Shown: positions 16,033 through 23,534, counted from the first letter of the stretch. The stretch is 41,376 bases of DNA from Planctomyces sp. SH-PL62 (GCA_945905295.1 CAMDPX010000040.1:1-41376), one strand, 5' to 3'. Translations and numbers: made by a program. The notes: generated by a model from the letters alone, not told the origin.

Positions 16033-16190
16033 CCTGACTCTCCGAGGCTGTGAACTTTTTGGTAGCTGAAGTCGCCAGACTTCAGAATTCGCCGAGAAAA
16101 CTGAACTCTGGCGAGTTCAGCTACCAATTCTTTCACAGCCTCTCCGAGCCGGGTTGTTTGGCGAAGTCCCGACTCGGAGAGTCAGGCTAC
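16029..16190. repeat. Three-level nested palindrome (family B interrupted by a terminal-inverted-repeat element)
   Basis: The outer arms GTAGCCTGACTCTCCGAG (16029-16046) and CTCGGAGAGTCAGGCTAC (16173-16190) are perfect complements and form a family B element. Between them sits a block bounded by GCTGTGAA (16047) and TTCACAGC (ending 16139). This block is flanked on both sides by the 9-bp direct repeat CTCTCCGAG (16038-16046 and 16140-16148). Inside it is another palindrome (GGTAGCTGAA at 16061 to TTCAGCTACC ending 16125). The outermost GTAG gives the upstream gene its TAG stop (16030-16032). Confidence 0.92.
16044..16142. mobile_element. 99-bp MITE-like element, copy 1
   Basis: The terminal inverted repeats GAGGCTGTGAA and TTCACAGCCTC are perfect. 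With this boundary the element is 99 bp; counting CTCTCCGAG as a 9-bp target duplication gives 93 bp instead. It interrupts the family B palindrome at 16029-16190. Similar ends and sizes occur at 22402-22500 and 23421-23518. It encodes nothing, so any movement would need a transposase from elsewhere. Confidence 0.65.
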
Positions 16191-16209
16191 GCTTTTAAGG
16201 ACTCAAATC

Positions 16210-17226
16210 ATGATCGTTGTGATGAAGCGAACCGCGACACCCGAAGCCGTCCAACAGATGGCTCGCACAGTCGAAGAGATGGGCTTGAAGGCGCACGTGA
16301 TCGTCGGCACCGAGCGAACCGTGATCGCCGCCGTTGGCGACAAACGGAACGGTGCGAAAGAACTCTTGGAATCTTACGAAGACGTCGAGCAGGTGGTCCC
16401 GATCCTCGCTCCATACAAAGTCGCCAGCCTGGAAACGAAACCGGAGCCGACCACGATTCGGACGCACGGCCTCGTGGTCGGTGGCGGAAACATTGGAGTC
16501 ATCGCCGGCCCGTGCTCGGTCGAAAGCGAAGAGCAAATCCTGCTGGCCGCCGAACAAGTCAAAGCCGCCGGCGCGACCGCCTTGCGCGGGGGAGCCTTCA
16601 AACCGCGCACCAGTCCGTATGCCTTCCAAGGGATGAAGGAAGAGGGCTTGAAGCTGCTCGCGCTGGCTCGCGAGAAAACGGGCCTCGCGATCGTCACCGA
16701 GGTCATGACGCCGCAGCACGTCGACATGGTCGCGCGATACACCGACATCCTGCAAATCGGTGCTCGCAACATGCAAAACTATCACCTGCTGCAAGCGGTC
16801 GGCGAGACGCGACTGCCGGTGCTGCTCAAACGCGGCCCGTCAGCGACCATCGAAGAGTTCTTGCTCGCGGCGGAATACATCCTCGATCAAGGCAACCAGC
16901 AGGTCATGCTCTGCGAACGCGGCATCCGCACGTTCGAGACACACACACGGTTCACGCTGCCGCTGGCTACGGTCGCGTACCTGCAAGAGAGAACTCACTT
17001 GCCAGTCGTCGTCGATCCAAGTCACGGCACCGGCATCGCGTCGCTCGTTCCATCGATGTGCTTGGCTGCTGTCGCGTGCGGTTGCGATGGACTCATCATC
17101 GAAGTCCATCCCGAGCCGAAGAAAGCGATGAGCGACGGAGCACAATCACTCACGCCCGCCGCATTCGCCGACACGATGTCCCGCTGCCGACTCGTGGCCG
17201 CCGCCGTTGGCAAGACGATCGGCTGA
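16210..17226 (+). CDS. aroF: 3-deoxy-7-phosphoheptulonate synthase, type I-beta with ferredoxin-like regulatory domain
   Basis: This 338-residue enzyme condenses PEP and erythrose-4-phosphate to DAHP, the first step of the shikimate pathway. An N-terminal ferredoxin-like domain (1-70, [20 protein letters not shown]) precedes the TIM barrel, as in the Thermotoga maritima enzyme, where it mediates tyrosine/phenylalanine feedback. Barrel motifs include AGPCSVES (99-106), [36 protein letters not shown] and DPSHGTG. AAGGA nine bases before the ATG supports the start. It seems to be a single gene between palindromic elements. Feedback inhibition is inferred from the domain only. Confidence 0.95.
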   Translation: MIVVMKRTATPEAVQQMARTVEEMGLKAHVIVGTERTVIAAVGDKRNGAKELLESYEDVEQVVPILAPYKVASLETKPEPTTIRTHGLVVGGGNIGVIAGPCSVESEEQILLAAEQVKAAGATALRGGAFKPRTSPYAFQGMKEEGLKLLALAREKTGLAIVTEVMTPQHVDMVARYTDILQIGARNMQNYHLLQAVGETRLPVLLKRGPSATIEEFLLAAEYILDQGNQQVMLCERGIRTFETHTRFTLPLATVAYLQERTHLPVVVDPSHGTGIASLVPSMCLAAVACGCDGLIIEVHPEPKKAMSDGAQSLTPAAFADTMSRCRLVAAAVGKTIG

Positions 17227-17231
17227 CTTCC

Positions 17232-17287
17232 GTGGGGCACGTTTTCAACGTGCCAGAAAAAAGGAGCACGATGAAATCGTGCTCCAC
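17232..17287. repeat. Palindromic element, family D, two-hairpin form
   Basis: Two adjacent hairpins are present: GGCACGTTTTCAACGTGCC and GGAGCACGATGAAATCGTGC(TCC), joined by AGAAAAAA. The outer ends GTGG and CCAC also pair, so either a cruciform or one long stem can form. The same two hairpins in the opposite order are at 23438-23503. It lies 5 bp after the DAHP synthase stop and 8 bp before the end of the convergent BON gene, a position suited to termination. Confidence 0.88.
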
Positions 17288-17294
17288 ATCCCGT

Positions 17295-17663
17295 TTAGCC
17301 TTTTCGCGGCACTTGGTGCGCGCGGTGGACGACCAAGCGGTCGAGCACCTGAGAGACACCGCAGATCTGACGCACAAGCCGGGAAACATCGGCCGCGCTG
17401 TCGTCGGTCTCCAGCACCCCTTCCAGGCACAGCCCGCTGCGCACACGTCGCACCACCAGCGAGGTGAAGTTGAGGCTCGGCTCAGCCATCAACCGATTGC
17501 GGACCTCTCGTTCCAACTGATGCCGGTGGAAAACCACTGAGTCATCCGCCGTCAGCACCGCAGTGTCGCTGCAAGACGGCTCCACAAGAGACATGACCGC
17601 ATCCAAGTTGGCCGAGGGGGAGACTCGGCGACGCACGTCCTCTGATTGGGTCGGTTTTCGCAT
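17295..17663 (-). CDS. BON-domain-like small protein
   Basis: This protein of about 122 residues starts MRKPTQSEDVRRR, with AAGGA seven bases upstream; the open frame runs further to 17747 but lacks support. The C-terminal half, from LEREVRNRLMAEPSLNFTSL to QICGVSQVLDRLVV, fits the BON (OsmY/nodulation) fold: helix, two strands with an internal glycine, then a GV-x-V-x-D/N ending. BON domains are thought to bind membranes or attach periplasmic proteins. No signal peptide is evident, so location is uncertain. The N-terminal 40 residues look disordered. Confidence 0.65.
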   Translation of the reverse strand: MRKPTQSEDVRRRVSPSANLDAVMSLVEPSCSDTAVLTADDSVVFHRHQLEREVRNRLMAEPSLNFTSLVVRRVRSGLCLEGVLETDDSAADVSRLVRQICGVSQVLDRLVVHRAHQVPRKG

Positions 17664-17775
17664 GGCGAGTTCCTTTCGAGGCGACAGGTCATTCCGTTTG
17701 ACTTGGGAGACGCTCCCAGCGAGCGGCGGTGAGTTTATCCCGGTCATTCAAAATGGCGAGCACAATTTGTGAAAC

Positions 17776-18300
17776 TTAGGACAGTCGCGGAAGCCCACGA
17801 GCCCCCCGCTCGCGGGTCAGCCGCTCGAAGGCCGACCGCTCGTCCTTCAGCAGCTTGACCAGTTGCGAACCGGTGCAAGCCAACGATTCCGCCGCTGCGG
17901 GGATGTCAAAACCGCACATCGCAAGCACGTCCAGCGCCTCGGCCAGCAACGCGGGAAAGTCCGCGTGAGTCGGATTCACGGAGATTCGCCCCGCAGGACA
18001 GCGGGAACGCCACAACTCAGACGGGACTTGATCTGGCGTGCGAACCGTACGGAACTCGACCGCCAACCGGACTCTCAGTCGAAACAGCGCAACTTGCCGA
18101 TTCTCTGCCTGACTCCGCCGCTCGTTCCCTTCGGCGTCGATCCCGGTCGGCTCATGCAACAAAATGACCGCCGTCTCGACCTTATTGCGATGCTGCCCTC
18201 CCGGTCCCGAACGCCGCGTCCGGCGTTCCGAACAATCCCGCAGCAACGACTGCGGCTCAAACGCCGACGGATGACAGACCTGTGCATTGATGTTCGGCAT
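17776..18300 (-). CDS. Peptide chain release factor-like protein (GGQ motif)
   Basis: This protein of about 174 residues has SGPGGQHRNKVETAV (GGQ at 34-36), the catalytic loop that hydrolyses peptidyl-tRNA in RF1, RF2 and ArfB. The following basic stretch, RRSQAENRQVALFRLRVRLA, is like RF domain 3. It lacks the codon-recognition domain of RF1/RF2, so it may rescue stalled ribosomes or be a mitochondrial-type RF homologue (RF-C/Pth4-like). A helical C-terminal extension (about 105-174) is also present. The ATG at 18300 is 66 bp from the divergent MobA-like gene. The frame is open upstream to 18756, but that part is antisense to the neighbour. Confidence 0.85.
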   Translation of the reverse strand: MPNINAQVCHPSAFEPQSLLRDCSERRTRRSGPGGQHRNKVETAVILLHEPTGIDAEGNERRSQAENRQVALFRLRVRLAVEFRTVRTPDQVPSELWRSRCPAGRISVNPTHADFPALLAEALDVLAMCGFDIPAAAESLACTGSQLVKLLKDERSAFERLTRERGARGLPRLS

Positions 18301-18366
18301 CGCCAGCTTTCGTTCGAGGAGACACAATCGCTCCGGATGATTTCGATTTGCGCTCCGGAATACCAC

Positions 18367-18999
18367 ATGGACCAAGTTTCTCGCCGAATGTTCGCGCTGA
18401 TCCCGGCCGCCGGCCGCAGCCGGCGCATGGGCACCTCGAAGCTCCTGCTCCCGTGGCAGAGCACGACGGTCATCGAGCATCTCATCGGCACGCTGACTCG
18501 GCCAGACATCACTGCCACTGTGATCGTCATTCGCCCCGACGACCACGCACTGCAAGAGGTTGTTGAGCGCACGCACGCCATCCCGATTATTCCCGACCAT
18601 GAGCCGCCCGAAATGCGAGTCAGCATCGAGTTCGGCCTGCGCGCGATCCGCCAACGCTTTTCTCCGACTGACGAGGACGGCTGGCTGTTGATTCCTGCCG
18701 ATCATCCGTTGCTCGAACAGGATGTACTCGATGGCTTGCTGACTCGCTGGTCGCAAGGAGATTGCGAAGCGCTGCTACCAACACTCGGGCAGCGGCGCGG
18801 ACATCCGACCCTGTTGCGCTGGTCACTGGCGGCGCGGATCGAACAGCTTCCGCGCGACGTCGGCGTCAACGCGCTGCTCCGTTCGTCACCGAACCTCGTC
18901 ACCGAATGGCCAACCGATCGCGAATCGGTGCTCGCCGATCTCGACACGCCGGAAGATTATGCCTTTTGGCAACGCCGGCTGAACAACACGAGGGAGTGA
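18367..18999 (+). CDS. MobA-like NTP transferase (molybdenum cofactor nucleotidyltransferase family)
   Basis: This protein of about 210 residues starts MDQVSRRMFALIPAAGRSRR; MG-x-x-K follows (RMGTSKLLLPW), the nucleotide-binding signature of the MobA/MocA group. LLIPADHPLLEQDVLDGLL carries the metal-binding aspartate. RRGHPTLLR and a late DLDTPEDYAFW also match MocA/MobA-type proteins, which transfer CMP or GMP to molybdopterin. No molybdenum-enzyme gene is nearby, so the acceptor is not settled. A second ATG at 18388 is an alternative start. The long open frame upstream to 17863 is antisense to the release-factor-like gene and is not real. Confidence 0.85.
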   Translation: MDQVSRRMFALIPAAGRSRRMGTSKLLLPWQSTTVIEHLIGTLTRPDITATVIVIRPDDHALQEVVERTHAIPIIPDHEPPEMRVSIEFGLRAIRQRFSPTDEDGWLLIPADHPLLEQDVLDGLLTRWSQGDCEALLPTLGQRRGHPTLLRWSLAARIEQLPRDVGVNALLRSSPNLVTEWPTDRESVLADLDTPEDYAFWQRRLNNTRE

Positions 19000-19018
19000 C
19001 TCGCTTTTTCGTGAAGAC

Positions 19019-19465
19019 TCAACGCGGCCGATTCCGCCAGGTTGTTTCGCGAAGCACGTCACGCTCGTAGGTCTTCATCGCTTCGGTCGCCAAACGATGA
19101 TCTTCGCTGCTCAAGGCATCGAGCGCATTGAAAATTCTCGCTGCCGAACTCACGGCTCTGAGCGACGTGTCTTGAGAAATCGTCAGGTGCAAGTCGTAGT
19201 CGGCCTGATTTCGCTCACGGCGCAGAACGCCGAGTTGTGATCCAACGGACGCCAGCTTGGTGACACCGCAGTTTTCCAATCGTCGCCAAAGAAAGGCATG
19301 CGCCAGATCCGCTCGCGGAACCACAAATCCGAATTCACTGAGCAACGCCCGGCACTCATGAAATGCCGCGTAATATGCACGACTGATCGCGGATCGCCAT
19401 TCGGCCTCAGAATCACCTCGACTCCAAACCTCTGCGAGAGTCAGAAATGCTCGTCCAGAAATCAT
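19019..19465 (-). CDS. HEPN-domain protein
   Basis: This protein of about 148 residues starts MISGRAFLTLAEVWSRGDSE, with the ATG overlapping the upstream gene's stop as ATGA. The helical pattern SAISRAYYAAFHECRALL, LAHAFLWRRLENCG and LRRERNQADYDLHLTI fits the HEPN/UPF0332 fold. The R-x-x-x-D/N-Y segment is where HEPN RNases carry R-x4-6-H; here RNQADYDLH is a longer spacing, so nuclease activity is doubtful. HEPN proteins often pair with a small partner in toxin-antitoxin modules. The linked upstream gene is a candidate partner but is not a recognised nucleotidyltransferase. Confidence 0.75.
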   Translation of the reverse strand: MISGRAFLTLAEVWSRGDSEAEWRSAISRAYYAAFHECRALLSEFGFVVPRADLAHAFLWRRLENCGVTKLASVGSQLGVLRRERNQADYDLHLTISQDTSLRAVSSAARIFNALDALSSEDHRLATEAMKTYERDVLRETTWRNRPR

Positions 19466-19782
19466 GGCGTGTATTCCATGCCCAAGCGGAAATTGTGAGC
19501 CAGAGGAGCAGGGCAACAAGAAAATAACTGTTCGCTCCACTTCCAGCGGGCAGCCACGGCATCAGCCACATCCGAGATTTGATCTCGCACAACGATGGCG
19601 AGATGTCGGTCGTTCGCAATTTCGGGATCGTCATCGATCTCGACATGCATCGGACAATCCGGGAACAACCTCTGCGTCATCGCCAGCACTCGTTGCAATT
19701 CTGCGAGGACGCCAAAGTCTTTGGCGACTTGTGCAACCTCGGCGGACAATTCAATCACTTCGGGAAAGGTCGTCGTGGACAT
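19462..19782 (-). CDS. Hypothetical protein paired with the HEPN gene
   Basis: This 106-residue protein starts MSTTTFPEVIELSAEVAQVA, with AAGGAG seven bases upstream. It ends in a 4-bp overlap with the HEPN gene. A helical N-terminus (1-40) is followed by a region with strand character (HVEIDDDPEIANDRHLAIVV). The family is not recognised. The order, small partner first and HEPN second with coupled translation, resembles a two-gene toxin-antitoxin unit; which product, if either, is toxic cannot be told. Confidence 0.65.
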   Translation of the reverse strand: MSTTTFPEVIELSAEVAQVAKDFGVLAELQRVLAMTQRLFPDCPMHVEIDDDPEIANDRHLAIVVRDQISDVADAVAARWKWSEQLFSCCPAPLAHNFRLGMEYTP

Positions 19783-19839
19783 CGCGGTCTCCTTGATGGA
19801 CGGACGGTGAAATATCGCGTCAACCTGCGAACGCCAAGA

Positions 19840-21933
19840 TCAATTCGCCGTGGCGGACTGCGAGTCTTCGGACGCCTCTGGTCCTTCCACAAACACAGGC
19901 TTCGAGGCATCCAGGCCGAACGTGGCGACGCCGGCAAACACGAACGCGATCAGTCCCAGCCAAAAGAGATTGTTCCACTCGGCCGAAGTTGGGTTCTCGC
20001 CAAGCAGATAGTTGTAGAGCAGCGGACCGAACGCGGCTCCGAGATTGCCCCACATGTTGCCCCAACCGAGGACCGAACCGACATATTTCCCGCCGGCATC
20101 TTGAGCATATGCCCAGAACGCCGATTGGCCGAGATCGACCGAAAAGTAAATTAAGCAAAACGCCGCCGTGAACGCATACGGCGAATTCAGCGCGGACCCG
20201 GCTGGCTGAGCCGCGAAGTACAAGCACATGCCGTAACCGCCCGCCGCGACGAATCGAGTCACGATCGGCGGCAAGCTGCGGCTCCACTTCAGTCCAATGC
20301 GCGGCAACAGCCAATCGACCCAGCGGCCGCCGCAGAAGCCACCCAGGATGCCGACCAGATTCGGCATCATCACCAAGACGCTTCGTTCCAGGATCGGGAC
20401 GCTGTGCATTTCGATGAAGTACCGCGAGAGCCAGGTCACTAAGAACACCCAGCCGATGTTTGTTCCGATTTGATTCGCGCAGTTGCACCACAAACTGAAA
20501 TTGGTGAACAGCGGCCGGATCGGCAATCGTCCGGCCTTGCTCGCTGGATCGGCGGCGGTGGCCAAGCGGCCCGATTCGATCAATGCTCGTTCCGCGTCAT
20601 TCACTCGCGAGTGCAGTTCCGGCCGCTCACGAAAGACGAGCCAGATTCCAATCGCGACGACCACGCCCGAAAGTCCGTAAACGATCATCACCGGCCGCCA
20701 ACCGCGACCGTACAACTTCCGAATCTCGCCGGGGAAGGCCGCCTCCACCAGCAGGCGATTGAATCGCCGCAGTTCCACCTCCGAGAGTTTCTCATCGGCC
20801 TTGAGCCGTTTCGCGTAACCAACTCCTTCATTGGGCAGGTTGGCTTTGCCAAAGGCCACCGCGTCGTACAACTCTGCTTGCTCGAGCAACACATTCAGCG
20901 AACTGACGATTTCGCTTCTGGCAGCGATCGACAGTTTCGGCTTGGGTTTCTCTTCGCCCGCCTCGTGCTTCAGCCCCCAAGCTTTCCGATGCTGGGCAGC
21001 CAAGCCGCGCAATTCTCGGTCTTTGAAATCCTCACCGATCAGCGCGATCTCTTGTCGTGTAGGCTCGGTCAATGACTGCGATAGCGCCGCTTTGACACGC
21101 TCCGCTGCTCCGCCGGAAAGGCGTGTCATCTTCTTTTCCAACGAACCGGTGACCGATTCCGCGATCTGTTCAACGGATTGGTCGTCGCGCCATTGCTCAT
21201 CCACCAGCTTCGAGATGCGATCGCTCGTAAAGAACATCCAGCAGCGTAAACGCAGTCGGGACAGCAAAGACTTCGCTGCGTCGTCTCGAATCGGCTTCTC
21301 TGCATCAACCTCCGCGAACACAACCGATCGAGCCGTGCTCCGCGTCGTCTCAGAGACCGTCTCCAATCGCGAACAAAGTCGCTCGGAGTCCAACAGGTCC
21401 AAATCGCTGAACTCAACGGGAGTGCCAAGCGGCACAAACAAGATCATGAGCACCGCCGTGAGCGCGGTCGCCATTGCTCCGCCGAAGCGACCTCCCAAGC
21501 CAACCCATGCGCTGGCCGTGGCTCGCTTGGAAAGCGGTATCCAACGACTGATGACTCCGCCGGCTGTCGGATACGCTCCGGCTTGAGTCACCCCGCACAT
21601 CAGCCGCGCGACCAGCAGCATCGCGAAGCCCGCGACCAATCCCATCTGAGCCGTGAAGAGCGACCACGCAATGACGTAAATCGAAAGCATCAATCTCGCG
21701 CCGAATCGGTCGCTCAACCAACCCGCCGGCACCTGAGCCAGCGCGTAAAACAAAAAGAAAAACGGGCCGAGCAGCAAACTCATCTGAGTCTGCGTCAGGC
21801 CGAGGTCTTCCTTGATGTAGTCACCAGCGAATGACACGCAGAAGCGGTCGAGGTACAGGAGCACCGACATCAACGTCAGCAGCAAGACAATCAGGTGTCG
21901 GACGCCGCTTGGGCGGGACGGTGCTTCAGACAT
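19840..21933 (-). CDS. MFS transporter with about 250-residue insert between TM5 and TM6
   Basis: This 697-residue protein is far longer than the usual 400-450 for the MFS anion:cation symporter group it resembles (MSVLLYLDRFCVSFAG in TM1, GWLSDRFGARL in the TM2-3 loop, RLMCGVTQAGAYPTAGGVIS in TM4). After TM5 (ATALTAVLMILFVPLG) comes a hydrophilic stretch (about 176-425) rich in charged helices. TM6 follows (WRPVMIVYGLSGVVVAIGIW), then six more membrane segments. By standard MFS topology the TM5-TM6 loop faces the periplasm. The substrate is probably an organic acid or sugar acid by subfamily. AAGGAG seven bases before the ATG supports the start. Confidence 0.85.
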   Translation of the reverse strand: MSEAPSRPSGVRHLIVLLLTLMSVLLYLDRFCVSFAGDYIKEDLGLTQTQMSLLLGPFFFLFYALAQVPAGWLSDRFGARLMLSIYVIAWSLFTAQMGLVAGFAMLLVARLMCGVTQAGAYPTAGGVISRWIPLSKRATASAWVGLGGRFGGAMATALTAVLMILFVPLGTPVEFSDLDLLDSERLCSRLETVSETTRSTARSVVFAEVDAEKPIRDDAAKSLLSRLRLRCWMFFTSDRISKLVDEQWRDDQSVEQIAESVTGSLEKKMTRLSGGAAERVKAALSQSLTEPTRQEIALIGEDFKDRELRGLAAQHRKAWGLKHEAGEEKPKPKLSIAARSEIVSSLNVLLEQAELYDAVAFGKANLPNEGVGYAKRLKADEKLSEVELRRFNRLLVEAAFPGEIRKLYGRGWRPVMIVYGLSGVVVAIGIWLVFRERPELHSRVNDAERALIESGRLATAADPASKAGRLPIRPLFTNFSLWCNCANQIGTNIGWVFLVTWLSRYFIEMHSVPILERSVLVMMPNLVGILGGFCGGRWVDWLLPRIGLKWSRSLPPIVTRFVAAGGYGMCLYFAAQPAGSALNSPYAFTAAFCLIYFSVDLGQSAFWAYAQDAGGKYVGSVLGWGNMWGNLGAAFGPLLYNYLLGENPTSAEWNNLFWLGLIAFVFAGVATFGLDASKPVFVEGPEASEDSQSATAN

Positions 21934-21956
21934 GGCCGCTCCTTGGCGGCCAAGCT

Positions 21957-22050
21957 AAGGGGTCGGGAGTCTTTTTTCGGGGCGGCTGGCGAGTCGCTTT
22001 TCGTCTTTGAGCAGCCCTTGGCCGCCCCGAAAAAAGACTCCCGACCCCTT
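21957..22050. repeat. Perfect 30-bp inverted repeat (family H)
   Basis: The arms 21957-21986 and 22021-22050 are exact complements; the arm starts AAGGGGTCGGGAGTC and continues into TTTTTTCGGGGCGGC. A 34-nt spacer separates them. The element lies 23 bp upstream of the MFS start codon, so it would be in that gene's leader or promoter. Confidence 0.92.
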
Positions 22051-22087
22051 CGTTCTGGTGGCCGCGAGGCGGACACCCTAGAAAGAA

Positions 22088-22126
22088 AAAACGCTGTGAG
22101 CAACGACGAGTCACTCACAGCGTTTT
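22088..22126. repeat. Short hairpin AAAACGCTGTGAG
   Basis: The 13-bp arms at 22088-22100 and 22114-22126 pair perfectly around a 13-nt loop. The A-run before the stem and the T-run after it resemble a bidirectional rho-independent terminator. There is no gene ending nearby, so this is a structural call only. Confidence 0.7.
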
Positions 22127-22390
22127 CGGGTTTGCCGAAGTTTGCAGTTGCGGGCCAACGCCTGCCACCACGGCGAGAGAATTCAATTGCAGTGCTCGTG
22201 CCAAACTTGAACCCAATTTTGAAAAGAGCCGCAAGGCCCTGTTTCGCCGAACATTTTCGGATTTCCAAGTCCGACGGCGAGCCAATCGTCGCACTCGCCG
22301 AGCCGCGCACTTTGCAACACCTGCGGCATTTTGCCCAACCGACTGCGGCGTGTTGCATAAGTAGCCGCGTCACTCCCTGACGCGAAGATT
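22127..22390. other. Stretch with no recognised gene
   Basis: Short frames exist (for example 22183-22398, minus strand), but none shows a domain, good start or link to neighbours. It may be the remains of a gene between panB and the MFS gene. Confidence 0.4.
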
Positions 22391-22401
22391 CCGGTCACGA
22401 A

Positions 22402-22500
22402 GAGACTGTGAAGTTTTCGTGGAGCACGTTTTCAACGTGCTCGAAAATAGGCCGATTGGGCACGTTGAAAACGTGCCCCACGTCATTTATTCATAGCCTC
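22402..22500. mobile_element. 99-bp MITE-like element, copy 2, carrying a family D palindrome
   Basis: The ends GAGACTGTGAA and TTCATAGCCTC match the copy 1 ends with two pairing mismatches, and the length is again 99 bp. Inside, 22419-22481 is a family D palindrome (GTGGAGCACGTTTTCAACGT and its partner). It is flanked by CCGGTCAC (22391-22398) and GTGACCGG (22504-22511), which are complementary, so it also appears to sit inside an older inverted repeat. Confidence 0.6.
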
Positions 22501-22523
22501 GGTGTGACCGGTCTACTTTGGTT

Positions 22524-23324
22524 TCAGCGATGGCTGTGAGCGTCGTCGGGGAACGCCCCAGACCGGACTTCAGCGACGTATTGCTGAGCGGCGCGAGTCG
22601 CCTCGGCTCGCAACTCCGCGAAGTGCTTGACGAACTTCGGATGGAAGCCGTCGGTCAGGCCGAGCATGTCGTAACTGACCAGCACTTGGCCGTCGCAGTC
22701 GGGGCCAGCTCCGATGCCGATGGTGGGAACGTGTAACTCACGAGTGATCTGGGCCGCGATTTCTCGCGGAATCAGTTCCAGCAGAACGCCGAACGCCCCG
22801 GCCTCTTGTGCGGCTCTCGCGTCGGCCAGCAGGCGGTGCTCATCGCGTTGCACTTTCATGCCGCCGAATTTGTGGACCGACTGTGGTTTCAATCCGACGT
22901 GGGCCATCACGGGGATGTCCGCCTCGGCCAGCGCGGTGATGGTGCGAACCTGATTCTCGCCCCCTTCGAGTTTGACGGCGGCGGCCCCGGTTTCTTTCAG
23001 AATACGGCCAGCATTCTCGACCGCTTGAGCTGGGCTGACTTGGAACGACATGAACGGCATGTCGACGATGACCAGCGCTTGGCGAACGGCTCGTGTGACA
23101 CACTTGGCGTGATAAATGATCTCGTCGAGAGTCACGGGCAGCGTGGTGGAATGCCCTTGGATGACCATGCCCAAGCTGTCGCCGACCAGGATCGAGTCCA
23201 CGCCTGCTGCATCGAACAGCCCTGCCCACGTGAAATCGTAGGCGGTCAACATCGTCAGCTTGCGGCCCTCGGACTTGGCCTGCACGAAGTGTGGAACGGT
23301 CATCGTTGGAGCGGTCTTAGTCAT
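22524..23324 (-). CDS. panB: 3-methyl-2-oxobutanoate hydroxymethyltransferase
   Basis: This protein of about 266 residues makes ketopantoate from alpha-ketoisovalerate and methylenetetrahydrofolate, the first committed step of pantothenate (coenzyme A) synthesis. MTVPHFVQAKSEGRKLTML is the family N-terminus. VDSILVGDSLGMVIQGH holds the metal-binding aspartate and AAAVKLEGG the lysine/glycine motif. Later motifs VMAHVGLKPQSVHKFGG and IGIGAGPDCDGQVLV, then YDMLGL, are typical. The frame is open to 23447, but that extension runs through the nested palindromes at 23374-23534 and is not conserved in type. ATGs at 23324 or 23303 are the candidate starts; neither has a strong ribosome binding site. 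Confidence 0.93.
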   Translation of the reverse strand: MTKTAPTMTVPHFVQAKSEGRKLTMLTAYDFTWAGLFDAAGVDSILVGDSLGMVIQGHSTTLPVTLDEIIYHAKCVTRAVRQALVIVDMPFMSFQVSPAQAVENAGRILKETGAAAVKLEGGENQVRTITALAEADIPVMAHVGLKPQSVHKFGGMKVQRDEHRLLADARAAQEAGAFGVLLELIPREIAAQITRELHVPTIGIGAGPDCDGQVLVSYDMLGLTDGFHPKFVKHFAELRAEATRAAQQYVAEVRSGAFPDDAHSHR

Positions 23325-23373
23325 GGCAACAAACACTAACTCGAAGCGTCTGCGAGGGCGAGGCACGTTCGCC

Positions 23374-23534
23374 GTAGCCGCATTCGCCAGAACGCGGGTG
23401 GCCGTGGCCCGCACTCTGGCCAGGCTGTTGAAAAAGCCGTGGAGCACTATTTCATCGTGCTCATTCTCCGAAGAAATTTGGCACGTTGGAAACGTGCCCC
23501 ACGTTTTTCAACAGGCTGTGGCGAGTGCGGCTAC
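23374..23534. repeat. Family C palindrome interrupted by an insertion
   Basis: The outer ends GTAGCCGCATTCGCCAG (23374) and GCGAGTGCGGCTAC (ending 23534) belong to a family C element. The uninterrupted relative at 5502-5567 contains CCGCACTCTGGCGAGTGCGG; here the run is broken after CTCTGGC by a 98-bp insert and resumes as TGGCGAGTGCGG. This gives a TGGC direct repeat at the borders. Confidence 0.85.
23421..23518. mobile_element. 98-bp MITE-like element, copy 3, carrying a two-hairpin family D palindrome
   Basis: The left end CAGGCTGTTGAAAAA and right end TTTTTCAACAGGCTG are inverted repeats with one mismatch. The inner part (23438-23503) holds the two hairpins GAGCACTATTTCATCGTGCTC (one imperfect pair) and GGCACGTTGGAAACGTGCC. 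It resembles copies 1 and 2 in size, ends and preference for inserting in a palindrome. Confidence 0.65.

Noticed and set aside
18301-18756. Upstream extension of the release-factor-like frame
   Set aside because: It lies antisense to the MobA-like gene, whose nucleotide-binding motif is clear; the GGQ protein starts at 18300.
22127-22390. Small gene or RNA between panB and the MFS gene
   Set aside because: No domain, no good start and no conserved-looking RNA structure could be identified.
23325-23447. N-terminal extension of PanB
   Set aside because: The added residues come from nested palindromic elements and include no PanB-like sequence.
23479-23500. Sigma-54 promoter suggested by a TGGCAC motif
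   Set aside because: The -12 element is missing at the right spacing, and the match falls within a palindrome arm.
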